A DNA stretch of 64,000 nucleotides, from contig NZ_HG322949.1 of the NCBI RefSeq assembly GCF_000723165.1, positions 4,611,258 to 4,675,257 of the forward strand, written 5' to 3'. Both the position numbers and the translations under genes were made by a program. This DNA is from Janthinobacterium agaricidamnosum NBRC 102515 = DSM 9628 (GTDB lineage: Bacteria; Pseudomonadota; Gammaproteobacteria; Burkholderiales; Burkholderiaceae_D). The notes below the pieces were generated by a model that did no database searches, had not been told where the DNA came from, and saw only the letters and a list, made by a program, of their open reading frames with translations. Shown here piece by piece: positions 46,701 through 56,394 of the stretch (position 1 is its first letter; the number at the start of each line of letters is the position of its first letter).

Positions 46701-49556
46701 ATGACTGAAACACTGTTGTCGCGCATGCGTTATACCGTTGCCGGAGCCGGCATCCTGCTGGCGCTTCCCGCGCAGGCGCAAGCGCAGGAAGGCAGTCCGC
46801 AAGTGGTGCCGCGGGTTGAAATTACCGGCTCCAACATCCGCCGCGCGCAAGCCGAGACGGCGTCGCCGGTACAAACCCTGAGCGCGGCCGACATCGAAAA
46901 ATCGGGCAAGACCAGCGTCGCCGAATTACTGCAGACGCTGGCGGTTGATAACCAGGGTTCGGTACCCAGCAACTTCGGCAACGGTTTTGCCGCCGGCGCG
47001 GCCGGCGTGTCGCTGCGCGGGCTGGGCGCCGCGTCGACGCTGGTGCTGCTGAACGGCCGCCGGGTCGCGCCGTACGGCCTGGCCGACGATGGCCAGAAAG
47101 TGTTTTCCGACCTGAACATCATTCCGCTCGAAGCGGTGGAGCGGGTCGAAATCCTCAAGGACGGCGCGTCGGCGATCTACGGTTCCGATGCGATCGCCGG
47201 CGTGGTCAACGTCATCTTGCGCAAGGATTACCAGGGCACCGCCATCAAGGCCAGCTACGGCAAGTCGCGCTACCGGGACGGGCGCGATAGCCGGGTGTCG
47301 CTGACCCATGGTTTCGGCGACCTCGACAACGACCGCTACAACCTGCTGCTGAATCTCGAATACGGCGAAAAACGCGAAATCTGGAACCACGACCGCGACG
47401 GCCGCGGCGCGATCGGCCGCGGCGCGATCGGCCGCGCCGACTTGCGCGACCAGGGTTTCAGCGCCGTCGAGGCGCTCGGCGGCACCGGCGCCATCACCAC
47501 CAATAACGCGGCCGGCAACGCCATCAACGGCAATGTGCGCAATCCCGCCACCTTCGATTATTACAACCGCGGCAACCTGGCCGGGACCGGCTTCACGCGC
47601 CAGTTTCCCGCCGCGGCCTGCGGCAACTTCACCGGCCACCCGCAAGGCGATCCGGGCGGCGGCTGCCTGATCGATGCGCAACAAATCTATAGCCAGATCC
47701 AGCCGCAACAAAAAACCGTCAACTTCTTCGGCCGCGGCGCGTACCAGATCAACCCCGGCCTGCAGACTTATGCCGAACTGAATCTGTACCACAGCGATAC
47801 GCACTCCGCCACCACGCCGTCGAGCGTCAGCGGCTCGGTCGGTTCGCCGGCTGGTCCGGTCAGCAATGCCGGCGCGGCGCTGGGCGCGGATCATCCGGAC
47901 AATCCGTATTTCGGCACGGCGGCGCGGCTGCGCTACCTGGCGGCCGATGTCGGCCCGCGCGTGTCCGACATCGAATCGACCTTCGTGCGGCTGGTGGCCG
48001 GTATCAAGGGCAGCGTGGCCGGATGGGACATCGACAGCGCGCTGCTGTATTCGCAAAACAAGATCAGCCACGATCAAACCGGCTATTTGCAGCGCAACGT
48101 CGCGTTCGCGCTGCTCAATCCGACGCCGGCCAATGTCGCCGCCGCCCAGCTGAATCCGGCCTACGCGGCGCTGCCGCCGGGCAGCGTGTGGCGCATCGCC
48201 GAAAACGCCGGCCTGAATTCGGCCGCGCTGTATGCCGCGCTGTCGCCGCAACTGTCGAACGACGCCAGAACCCGCCTGTCGCAAATCGACTTCAAGGCCA
48301 GCCGCGAATTGAACCAGTTGCCGGGCGGTGCGCTGGGTCTCGCGCTGGGCGCCGAATTTCGCCATGAAACCACCGAGCTGGGACCGACGCCAGGCACGGA
48401 AACCGGCAACATCATCGGCCTCGGCTACTCCGCCTACAAAGGCAACCGCAACTCGTCGGCGCTGTATGCGGAATTGCTGGCGCCGGTGCTGAAAACGCTG
48501 GAATTGTCGGCCGCGCTGCGCGCCGACCATTTTTCCGATGTCGGCAATTCCTACACGCCGAAGATCGGCGCCAAATGGACGCCGCTGCGCGAGCTGGCGC
48601 TGCGCACCACTTTCGCCAAGGGTTTCCGCGCGCCCAGCGCGGCGGAAAACGGCGTCGGCGGACTGGCGGCGTTTTCCACCGCCGCCGATCCGCTGCGCTG
48701 CGCACTGGGCGTCGCGGCGGCGTGCGACCCGGCCTCGATCGCGGTGATCACGTCGCCCAATCCCGCCTTGCAGCCGGAACGTTCGAAAAGCTATTCGGCG
48801 GGACTGATCTGGGACCCGCGCCCGCGCAGCAGCGTATCGCTGGATGTGTGGGAAATCAGGCGCACCAATGAAATCAACCAGGAGCAGACCGACGCCGCGA
48901 TCGCCGCCGGCCATATCGCGCGCGATCCCAGCACCGCCACCGCCATCCCCGGCGATCCGGGCGCGATCACGGCGGTGCTGGCCAATTACGTCAATTCGGC
49001 CAGCACCAAGGTGCGCGGCGCCGACCTCGATGCGCGCCAGGGCTTTGCGCTGGGGAACGGATGGGGCAACCTGACCTTCGACCTGAAATGGACCCATCTG
49101 TTCAAATGGCTGCGCACCGAACAGGATGGCAGCCAGCGCGACTTTGCCGGCACCCACGGCAATTGCGACGTGACCAACTGCATCGGCACGCCGGATGACC
49201 GGGTCAACCTCGGCGCGACATGGGAACGCAACGACTGGCGCGTGTCGGCGCTGGCCAATTACCGGGGTTCGCTCAGCAACACCGCCTTCAAGGATGACCC
49301 GGACGGCTGCGCCAGCCATTTTGCCGACGGCAGCGATGCGCCGCGCGGCTGCAAAATTGCGTCGTTCACCACCATCGACCTGACCTTGCGCTGGAAGGCG
49401 GCGCCGCGCATCGAAGTGTTCGGCTCGATCCAGAACCTGTTCGACAAGATCGCGCCGCTCGATCCGCTGACCTATGGCGCGGTGTCGTACAATCCGCTCG
49501 ACTACAGCGGCGCGGTGGGGCGTTATTTCAGCGCAGGCATGCGCTACAAGTTTTAA
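46701..49556 (+). CDS. TonB-dependent receptor (third of the group)
   Basis: The 951-residue protein starts at 46701 with AGGAG upstream. It has a short signal peptide ending QAQAQ, TonB-box-like VPRVEITGS, a plug with LRGLGAASTLVLLNGRRVAP and ILKDGASAIYGSDAIAGVVN, and a barrel ending MRYKF. It is a clear paralogue of the receptor at 39335: both share FGNGFAAG in the plug, HGNCD...CAGTP/CIGTP-like pairs in a late loop, and an almost identical IAPLDPLTYG segment near the C-terminus. An in-frame 15-base tandem duplication lies at 47400-47429. Substrate unknown; the cysteine pairs suggest disulfide-bearing surface loops. Confidence 0.91.
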   Translation: MTETLLSRMRYTVAGAGILLALPAQAQAQEGSPQVVPRVEITGSNIRRAQAETASPVQTLSAADIEKSGKTSVAELLQTLAVDNQGSVPSNFGNGFAAGAAGVSLRGLGAASTLVLLNGRRVAPYGLADDGQKVFSDLNIIPLEAVERVEILKDGASAIYGSDAIAGVVNVILRKDYQGTAIKASYGKSRYRDGRDSRVSLTHGFGDLDNDRYNLLLNLEYGEKREIWNHDRDGRGAIGRGAIGRADLRDQGFSAVEALGGTGAITTNNAAGNAINGNVRNPATFDYYNRGNLAGTGFTRQFPAAACGNFTGHPQGDPGGGCLIDAQQIYSQIQPQQKTVNFFGRGAYQINPGLQTYAELNLYHSDTHSATTPSSVSGSVGSPAGPVSNAGAALGADHPDNPYFGTAARLRYLAADVGPRVSDIESTFVRLVAGIKGSVAGWDIDSALLYSQNKISHDQTGYLQRNVAFALLNPTPANVAAAQLNPAYAALPPGSVWRIAENAGLNSAALYAALSPQLSNDARTRLSQIDFKASRELNQLPGGALGLALGAEFRHETTELGPTPGTETGNIIGLGYSAYKGNRNSSALYAELLAPVLKTLELSAALRADHFSDVGNSYTPKIGAKWTPLRELALRTTFAKGFRAPSAAENGVGGLAAFSTAADPLRCALGVAAACDPASIAVITSPNPALQPERSKSYSAGLIWDPRPRSSVSLDVWEIRRTNEINQEQTDAAIAAGHIARDPSTATAIPGDPGAITAVLANYVNSASTKVRGADLDARQGFALGNGWGNLTFDLKWTHLFKWLRTEQDGSQRDFAGTHGNCDVTNCIGTPDDRVNLGATWERNDWRVSALANYRGSLSNTAFKDDPDGCASHFADGSDAPRGCKIASFTTIDLTLRWKAAPRIEVFGSIQNLFDKIAPLDPLTYGAVSYNPLDYSGAVGRYFSAGMRYKF
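47400..47436 (+). repeat. In-frame 15-base tandem repeat within the receptor gene
   Basis: GGCCGCGGCGCGATC occurs at 47400-47414 and 47415-47429, followed by a partial third copy (47430-47436). It codes for repeated GRGAI in an extracellular-loop part of the barrel and is probably a slippage product. Confidence 0.7.
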
Positions 49557-49572
49557 AGCGGATCTAACGCGG

Positions 49573-49606
49573 GCATAACCCGGACGCTTGCGCTTCCGGG
49601 TTATGC
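49573..49606. terminator. Stem-loop between a receptor gene and tldD
   Basis: GCATAACCCGGA (49573-49584) pairs perfectly with TCCGGGTTATGC (49595-49606) around a 10-base loop. There is no T tract on either side, so termination is likely but not certain. It lies between two convergent genes. Confidence 0.5.
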
Positions 49607-49621
49607 TTGCGGACTGGCGAT

Positions 49622-51082
49622 TTACGCGGTGCCGCCGACCGTCACGCCATCGATGCGCAGCGTCGGCTGGCCGACGCCGACCGGCACGCTCTGGCCTTCC
49701 TTGCCGCACACGCCGACGCCGGAATCGAGGCGCATGTCGTTGCCGATCATCGAGACCCGGTTCAATACATCGGGACCGTTGCCGATCAGCGTAGCGCCCT
49801 TGACCGGATAGGTGATCTTGCCGTCTTCGATCATATACGCTTCGCTGGCCGAGAACACGAACTTGCCGTTGGTGATATCGACCTGGCCGCCGCCGAAATT
49901 GACCGCGTACAGACCGTTCTTGACCGACGCGAGAATTTCACCCGGATCCTTATCGCCGCCCAGCATATAGGTGTTGGTCATGCGCGGCATCGGCAAGTGG
50001 GCAAACGATTCACGGCGCGCATTGCCGGTGACCGGCATTTTCATCAGACGCGCATTCATCGTATCCTGGATATAGCCTTTCAGGATGCCGTCCTCGATCA
50101 GCGTGGTGCACTGGGTCGGATTGCCTTCGTCATCCATGTTCAGCGAACCGCGGCGGTCGGCCAGCGTGCCGTCGTCGACCACGGTGACGCCCTTGGCGGC
50201 CACGCGCTGGCCAATCTGGCCGGAAAACGCCGACGAACCCTTGCGGTTGAAATCGCCTTCCAGGCCATGGCCGATCGCTTCGTGCAGCAGGATGCCGGGC
50301 CAGCCCGGCCCCAGCACGATGGTCATCGGACCGGCCGGCGCCGGACGCGCATCGAGGTTGACGATGGCCGAATTGACCGCGTCGGTGGCGTATTGCTCCA
50401 GCAGCGCGTCGTCGAAATACGCATAGCTGTAACGCCCGCCGCCGCCGGACGAGCCCATTTCGCGGCGTCCGTTCTGCTCGGCGATGACGGTCACCGACAG
50501 GCGCACCAGCGGCCGGATGTCGGCCGCCAGCACGCCGTCGCTGCGCACCACCAGCACCACGTCGTATTCGCCGGCCAGGCCAGCCATCACTTGCACCACG
50601 CGCGTATCCTTGGCGCGGGCGATTTTTTCTACCCGTTCCAGCAACTTGACCTTGGCGGTGGCATCCAGCGACGTCAGCGGATCGTTCGGCAAATACAGCG
50701 CACGGCCGCCCTGCTGCGTCATGCTGGACGCGACCTTGATCTTGCCGGCGCCGGCGCGCGCGATGGTACGCGTGGCGGCCGCCGCTTCCAGCAAGGCGCG
50801 TTCGGAAATGTCATCGGAATACGAAAAAGCCGTCTTGTCGCCGGACACGGCGCGCACGCCGACGCCCTGGTCGATCGAAAAACTGCCGGTCTTGACGATG
50901 CCCTCTTCCAGGCTCCAGCCCTCGTTCTTGGTGAACTGGAAGTACAGGTCGGCGTAATCGACCTTGTGGGTAAACATGCTGCCAAGCGCTTTCAGCAGCT
51001 TGTCTTCATCCAGCCCGAACGGCGTCAGCAAGATGTCGCGCGCCACGGCCAGCGTTGAGAGATTGGGTTCGAATGGAATCAT
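49622..51082 (-). CDS. tldD: Metalloprotease TldD
   Basis: TldD with TldE forms a heterodimeric protease that degrades unfolded peptides and matures antibacterial peptides such as microcins. The 486-residue protein (start 51082, MIPFEPNL, with AGGA just upstream; an ATG ten codons earlier has no ribosome site) contains the zinc motif HEAIGHGLEGD with His267, Glu268 and His272, and the final VGQPTLRIDGVTVGG. The gene follows yhdP and the amidohydrolase gene on the same strand, an order well conserved in proteobacteria. The partner tldE (pmbA) is not in the window. Confidence 0.96.
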   Translation of the reverse strand: MIPFEPNLSTLAVARDILLTPFGLDEDKLLKALGSMFTHKVDYADLYFQFTKNEGWSLEEGIVKTGSFSIDQGVGVRAVSGDKTAFSYSDDISERALLEAAAATRTIARAGAGKIKVASSMTQQGGRALYLPNDPLTSLDATAKVKLLERVEKIARAKDTRVVQVMAGLAGEYDVVLVVRSDGVLAADIRPLVRLSVTVIAEQNGRREMGSSGGGGRYSYAYFDDALLEQYATDAVNSAIVNLDARPAPAGPMTIVLGPGWPGILLHEAIGHGLEGDFNRKGSSAFSGQIGQRVAAKGVTVVDDGTLADRRGSLNMDDEGNPTQCTTLIEDGILKGYIQDTMNARLMKMPVTGNARRESFAHLPMPRMTNTYMLGGDKDPGEILASVKNGLYAVNFGGGQVDITNGKFVFSASEAYMIEDGKITYPVKGATLIGNGPDVLNRVSMIGNDMRLDSGVGVCGKEGQSVPVGVGQPTLRIDGVTVGGTA

Positions 51083-51145
51083 GATCCTGTCTTTTTTATC
51101 GGTTAATGCCATTGTAGGGGATAGCGGCGACGCTTGCCCGAAAGC

Positions 51146-51943
51146 TTACATGGTGCGGTGCAGCAAAGCGGGCAGCGACTGGCGCACGCCGGCCAGGTAG
51201 GATGGATCGATGGCGCCGCCGACCACGCCCTCGCCTTCCGGCAGCACCGCCTTGATCTCGCCCCACGGGTCGATCAGCATGCTGTGGCCCCAGGTGCGCC
51301 GGCCATTGGCATGCCGCCCGCCCTGCGCCGACGCCAGCACGTAGCACTGGTTTTCGATGGCCCGCGCGCGCAGCAGGATTTCCCAGTGCGCCAGGCCGGT
51401 GGTGTGGGTGAAGGCGGCCGGCACCACGATCAGCGCGCAATCGCCCATCGCCCGGTACAGTTCCGGGAAACGCAGGTCGTAGCACACCGACAGGCCGACC
51501 TTGCCGAACGGCGCCTCGAAACTGCCGACCGCCGCGCCCGGCACGATGGTGCGCGATTCGTTATACGATTCTTCGCCCCTGGTAAAACCGAACAAATGTA
51601 TCTTGTCGTAGCGCCCGGCCGGCTGGCCCGATGGATCGTAGACCAGCGTGGTGTTCAGCACCTTGCCTTCGGTATCGGACACCAGCGGCAAGGTGCCGCC
51701 GATCAGCCAGATGCCGTGCCGGCTCGCCATGTCGGCCATGCAGTCCTGGATCGGTCCGCTGCCGGGACGCTCGGCATGCGCCACCTTGTCGGTTTCTTGG
51801 TGGCCCATGATGGCCCAGTATTCCGGCAACAGCACCAGGCTGGCGCCGTCCGCGGCCGCCTGCCCGACCAGCCGGCGCGCGCTGGCCAGGTTGTCGCTGA
51901 CGGATGGCGACGAAATCATTTGTATTGCGGCGACTGTATTCAT
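51146..51943 (-). CDS. Nitrilase-superfamily carbon-nitrogen hydrolase (Nit1-like amidase)
   Basis: The 265-residue protein has the Glu-Lys-Cys triad of the nitrilase superfamily: Glu41 in LVLLPEYWA, Lys114 in RYDKIHLFGF, and Cys154 in LSVCYDLRFPELYR. The segment DKIHLFGFTRG and overall length match the Nit1 group, whose members act as deaminated-glutathione amidases in metabolite repair. It begins nine bases after the yhdP stop, with AAGG upstream, so the two genes are probably cotranscribed and lead into tldD. Confidence 0.92.
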   Translation of the reverse strand: MNTVAAIQMISSPSVSDNLASARRLVGQAAADGASLVLLPEYWAIMGHQETDKVAHAERPGSGPIQDCMADMASRHGIWLIGGTLPLVSDTEGKVLNTTLVYDPSGQPAGRYDKIHLFGFTRGEESYNESRTIVPGAAVGSFEAPFGKVGLSVCYDLRFPELYRAMGDCALIVVPAAFTHTTGLAHWEILLRARAIENQCYVLASAQGGRHANGRRTWGHSMLIDPWGEIKAVLPEGEGVVGGAIDPSYLAGVRQSLPALLHRTM

Positions 51944-51952
51944 GGTCTGACC

Positions 51953-54900
51953 TTATTTAGCGGTGTTCTTGGCATCGGCGGCAGGCACAGGCAATGGCGC
52001 CATCTTTTCCGGATCGAGCTTGGTCACCTGCGGCGCTTTCCACGGCCCCTTGATTTGCATATGGTAAGTCAACGCCTTCATCACCGGCGCCCGCAAAAAC
52101 AGTTGCGCCAGGAAACTGCCGATGCCGATCACCGGGTTCACCGCCAGCGCATACACCAGCGGGCCGGTGCCGAGGTTAAATTCAGGAATCACCACCACCT
52201 GCAGATTGGTTGATTCATTGGCGATGTCGGCCGTGCCATCCATCAAGACAGTGGCGGCGACGCCATGCATTTTCAAGTTCTCGGTTTTCACCACGCCGTG
52301 GCTGATGCTGGCGTTGGCCGTGATGCCGTCGAACGCCAGCCCTTCCGAAAAGACATCGTGGAAATCGAGCTTCAACAAGCGCGGCAACGCTTGCAAGCTC
52401 AGCACGCCGAGCAATTTGGCGGCGCCGGGGTCTTGCTTCAGGAATTGCCCGGACTCGACATTCATCTGGATCTGGCCCGACAGCGTCGGAATATCCAGCG
52501 AATACGGCAAGCCTTTCCATGCGATGTCGCCGCTCAGCTTGCCCTTGCCGCGCCGCACCGTATCGGCGAAGCCAAACCGGTCCAGCAACTTGCCGGCGTC
52601 GATGATGTCGAGATTAAAATTCAGGCTGGTGGTGCTGTCGCCGTCCTTGATGACCCATTTGCCGCTGCCCTTCAATTCGCCGTCCGGCGTGGCCAGGCCC
52701 AGCTTGCCGATGCGCCATTCGCGGCCGCCGGCCGCGATCGTATTGTAGGCACGCAACTCCAGCCGGCCGAGCTGCTTGTTGAACAGTTCAAAGCGTTCAG
52801 CAATGATATCGAGCGACGGGATGCTTTGCGCCGCGCTCTTATTATTTTCAAGTAAGTTCTTGACCTCGGCGGCGTCCGCTTCCGGTATCGTCAGCGACGA
52901 CAGCCGCGCCGTCATCTTGCCGAGGCCGGACGGGGTTTCGATCCAGGTCACATAACCGGCCACCTGTTTCGCTTCGATATTGGCTTGCCACACGTCTTTT
53001 TGATGGGTCGCGCCGACCACCACGTTTTCCAGCTTGCGCTCGCCCAGCAGCAATTCGCCGGCGCGCGCCGCCATCGCATCCGGGATCACGTACTGGCCGA
53101 TGTCGGGCATGTCGCCGCTGTCGGCCGTCTCGTCCTTGCCGCCGGACGGTCCGGCGATCGCGCTGCCGGCCGCGATCCACGCATCGACGTCGAGCGACTT
53201 CATGTTGACGTTGAGCGCCATGCCGCTGTCCGGTTCGGGCGCCGCCACGTTGACGCCGATGCCGCCGCGCAGCAGGCGCCACGGCTCCTTGCCCTGTTTC
53301 TGGCGCTGGTAGCGGGCGGCGATGCCGGAACCGACATTGATGCGGATGTCGTCGCTGCGCACGCCCGCGTCATTGGCCACATTGCCGGTCAACACAAACC
53401 GCACCGGCAAGCTGTCGCCGGCGTTTTTCTTCAGCGGCGCCGGAAAATCCAGTCCCATGCCGGTCAATGGCGAATCGACCGCGACCACCACCTGATGGTC
53501 GCGCGCCGTGATCAGGCCGGAGTAGCGCGCGCCGCCGCTCACATGCCCGGCCAGGCGCTGCATCACCGGCGCCGGGTAAGTCTTGCGCAAGCCTTCGGCC
53601 GTCATCGCGCCGGCGATCCGCACCTGGATCGAATTATCCTTTTGGGTGCCGCCGGAAATCGCCACCGGGCCGCCCAGCAAGTTGCCGTTCAAGCCATTCA
53701 GGTTGACGCCTTTTTCATTAAATTCGATCTTGCCGGTGCCGCCCAGCACCGGCGGCAAATCGCGGAACAGCACCACGTCGTTGCCGCCCAATTGCACGCT
53801 GCCCTGCACCTTCGATTCCAGCAGGTGCGACAGCGGCAAATGCAGCTTCAAGGCCAGCTTGGCGTTACCGGTGGCCAAGGTTTCATCGGTAAAATGATCG
53901 ATCCATCCCAGCACCGGCGAGGCAGCCACGTACTTGAGGAATTCCTGCATCGGCGCGGCCGCGTTGCCGTCGATGTCGAGCATCATGTCGTGCAAGGTCA
54001 GGTCGGGGATCACCGCCTTGACGGCCGACAGCGCCGCGCCGCCGGTGGTGGCGGTGTCGCCGCGAATTTCCATGCGCGCCCGGTCGAACACAAAACTGCC
54101 CTTGATATGTTCGGCTTGCGGCCACAGCGGGGCCTTGCCGTCGGCCGCGTATTCGCCGGGCGCATAATTCAGGCGGGCGTCGGCCAGCTTGCCGGCGACG
54201 CGGAATTCGCCGGCCGCGCGCTGCGCCGCCGTGTCGGCCTTGAACGGGAATTCCGCCAAGTCGCCGCGCAGGCGCACGCTGACATCGTGCGCCATGCCGT
54301 CTTCCAGCGCGCCGGTCAGCCAGTGGTGCAAGTCCGGTGGGGTTTCCAGGGGTAAATAACGGCCGATGGTCTTCAAGTCGAAATTATCCAGCGTGCCGCT
54401 GATGTCGACCTGGCCCGGGCCGCTGCCGGCGGCATCGAGCGGCAGCACGTGGCTGCCCTTCAGGCTGCCTTTCAAGCCTTGCTGCACAAAATCGAATTGC
54501 TCGACCTGCACCCGCAATTGTTTTTTATCTTCGAACATCCAGCGCGCCAGCACATTCATGGTCTCGAACGGCATGGCCGGTTCGCTGAAATAGCCGGGCA
54601 TTTTCAACAGCAAGTCGTGCGAGCGGATGGTCAGCGCGCCGCCCTTGTCGCTGGCGTCTATGCTGCCGCTCAAGTTTTCAAAGCCGGGCAGCGCCGGCGC
54701 GGCGGCCAGCGCCATGCCGGTGGCCGTCTTCGGCTGGGCCGGCCTGGCCGCCTGCGGATTCAAGCCCAGGCCATCGAGCTGGCCACGGATGCGATAAGAC
54801 GTAACAGCCGGCAACTCCCCCTGCCATTCGGCGGAAAAATCCTGCAAGCGGCCGCGCGGCGCCACTTCCTCGAGCATGCCACGCTGTTGTGGGCTCATCG

Positions 54901-56146
54901 GCAAACGGCCGGCCAGCGCGGCCAGCGTTTGCAAGTCGAGCAATTTGGCCTCGATGCGCATCTTTTGCGGCTTGCCCCTGGCCGCCGCCACATATTGTTC
55001 AGACAAAGTGGTCGGCGGCAAGCTGAGGCCGTCGCTGGTTTCCAGAGAGAAATTGGTCAACACCACCGAATGGCCGCGCGCGCCAAAGGTCGGCTTGCTG
55101 TCCGGCGCTTCTGCCATGAAATCTTCTTTGGCGGAGATGCGGCCATCGACCTTGCGCAAATCCAGTTGCGGCACATCCTTAGCCAAGCGCGCCTGCACCT
55201 CGGACAAATGCAGGTCGGCGGTAAAGCCGGCCAGCTTGGCGTGATCCAGGCTGATCCACGCGCGCAAGGCGCCCTTGCCTTGCGACAACTCAAACGAGGT
55301 ATTCACATAATTGCCGACATAGCTGCGCCACACCGCCAGGTCGGCATTCTTCAAGTCGGCATACAGCTCGCCTTTCCACATCGTCACATCGGACAGACGC
55401 GCGGCGAACGCCGGATGCGAAAAGTTGGCGCGCACATCCAGCGGCGCGGCCAGCGCGGCCGGCGGCGTCGCTTGCAAGCCCAGCTGGTGATTGCGCCATT
55501 TATTACGCAGTAACAGATTGACATTGTCCAGCGCCAGCTCGGGGCGCTGGTACTGGTCGTCAGTCCAGCGCAGCCTGCCTTCGCGGATGACGATTTCGCG
55601 CTGCGACAAGACCCAGTCGGCGCCCTTGCCATCGGCGCCGGGCCTGGTCTCGATCAAGATGCCGGCCACATACAGCTTGCCGTCCGTGGCGCGCCGGATA
55701 TCGAGGTCGGGCCGGATGATTTCCAGCGATTCGAAACGCACCGTGCCGTACAGCACGCTCCACCAGGACAAGGTGGCCGATACGCTCGGCAAGCTCAGCG
55801 CCTGGCGGCCATCCTTGTCGTGGACCGTGACGTCGCCAAGGAACAAGCTGGGCCGCAAGCCGTTCCACGACGCATAGATGCGCGCGATGGCGACCGGATT
55901 GCCGAGCGCCTTGCTGGCCAGCCGTTCGATATCGCCCTTGTAATAGTCAATGTTCGGCAACACCGCATACCGCAGGAATAAAAACACGACGGCAAACGCG
56001 AAATACGCCAGCAAGGCCAGCTTGATGGTGAAGCCCAGCACATGGTGGCTGGCCAGGTTGGCCATCCGATAGGCGGCGCGAAGCCGGCTCCAGCGCACGG
56101 CCAGGGGCACATGTGCGGTCGCGCTTTGCTCCGGCGGTTTTTGCAT
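51953..56146 (-). CDS. yhdP: AsmA-like envelope protein YhdP
   Basis: YhdP is a very long bridge-like protein that helps phospholipid transport from inner to outer membrane. This 1397-residue protein has an N-terminal membrane helix (about 38-60, LGFTIKLALLAYFAFAVVFLFLR split over it), a long periplasmic beta-rich region of the DUF3971/AsmA type, and a C-terminal AsmA_2 segment (SLQALPRLLKLDFHDVFSEG). Length is within the family range. It is the first gene of the yhdP-amidase-tldD unit and is divergent from glnE. Confidence 0.94.
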   Translation of the reverse strand: MQKPPEQSATAHVPLAVRWSRLRAAYRMANLASHHVLGFTIKLALLAYFAFAVVFLFLRYAVLPNIDYYKGDIERLASKALGNPVAIARIYASWNGLRPSLFLGDVTVHDKDGRQALSLPSVSATLSWWSVLYGTVRFESLEIIRPDLDIRRATDGKLYVAGILIETRPGADGKGADWVLSQREIVIREGRLRWTDDQYQRPELALDNVNLLLRNKWRNHQLGLQATPPAALAAPLDVRANFSHPAFAARLSDVTMWKGELYADLKNADLAVWRSYVGNYVNTSFELSQGKGALRAWISLDHAKLAGFTADLHLSEVQARLAKDVPQLDLRKVDGRISAKEDFMAEAPDSKPTFGARGHSVVLTNFSLETSDGLSLPPTTLSEQYVAAARGKPQKMRIEAKLLDLQTLAALAGRLPMSPQQRGMLEEVAPRGRLQDFSAEWQGELPAVTSYRIRGQLDGLGLNPQAARPAQPKTATGMALAAAPALPGFENLSGSIDASDKGGALTIRSHDLLLKMPGYFSEPAMPFETMNVLARWMFEDKKQLRVQVEQFDFVQQGLKGSLKGSHVLPLDAAGSGPGQVDISGTLDNFDLKTIGRYLPLETPPDLHHWLTGALEDGMAHDVSVRLRGDLAEFPFKADTAAQRAAGEFRVAGKLADARLNYAPGEYAADGKAPLWPQAEHIKGSFVFDRARMEIRGDTATTGGAALSAVKAVIPDLTLHDMMLDIDGNAAAPMQEFLKYVAASPVLGWIDHFTDETLATGNAKLALKLHLPLSHLLESKVQGSVQLGGNDVVLFRDLPPVLGGTGKIEFNEKGVNLNGLNGNLLGGPVAISGGTQKDNSIQVRIAGAMTAEGLRKTYPAPVMQRLAGHVSGGARYSGLITARDHQVVVAVDSPLTGMGLDFPAPLKKNAGDSLPVRFVLTGNVANDAGVRSDDIRINVGSGIAARYQRQKQGKEPWRLLRGGIGVNVAAPEPDSGMALNVNMKSLDVDAWIAAGSAIAGPSGGKDETADSGDMPDIGQYVIPDAMAARAGELLLGERKLENVVVGATHQKDVWQANIEAKQVAGYVTWIETPSGLGKMTARLSSLTIPEADAAEVKNLLENNKSAAQSIPSLDIIAERFELFNKQLGRLELRAYNTIAAGGREWRIGKLGLATPDGELKGSGKWVIKDGDSTTSLNFNLDIIDAGKLLDRFGFADTVRRGKGKLSGDIAWKGLPYSLDIPTLSGQIQMNVESGQFLKQDPGAAKLLGVLSLQALPRLLKLDFHDVFSEGLAFDGITANASISHGVVKTENLKMHGVAATVLMDGTADIANESTNLQVVVIPEFNLGTGPLVYALAVNPVIGIGSFLAQLFLRAPVMKALTYHMQIKGPWKAPQVTKLDPEKMAPLPVPAADAKNTAK

Positions 56147-56394
56147 CAGTAAGCTAATAAATCGGGTCCGGCATCAAATGGATTGCTAAAATCGCCTGGA
56201 TGTTTATTCTTTGATAAAGAATAGTACCCTTGCGTCCAGGCTGCGCCTCCCTTACCATCGTTCCAGAGACAGCCTCCGGCCAGGTAGGGCGCCGCCAGGC
56301 AGCGTCTGCTGCTGCGCCCACGGTAGCGCCTGCGGCCTAATTTTACCGCATACCCTGCGGAAACCCGCCACTTTAGGAAGCGAAACCAATAACA

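Noticed and set aside
46419-46874. 151-codon minus-strand frame overlapping the aroG leader and receptor start
   Set aside because: Different frame from the aromatic leader peptide; it overlaps the receptor N-terminus and lacks start signals.
46926-49709. 927-codon minus-strand frame opposite the third receptor
   Set aside because: Arg/Ala/Gly-rich shadow without domain; the receptor on the plus strand has full family support.
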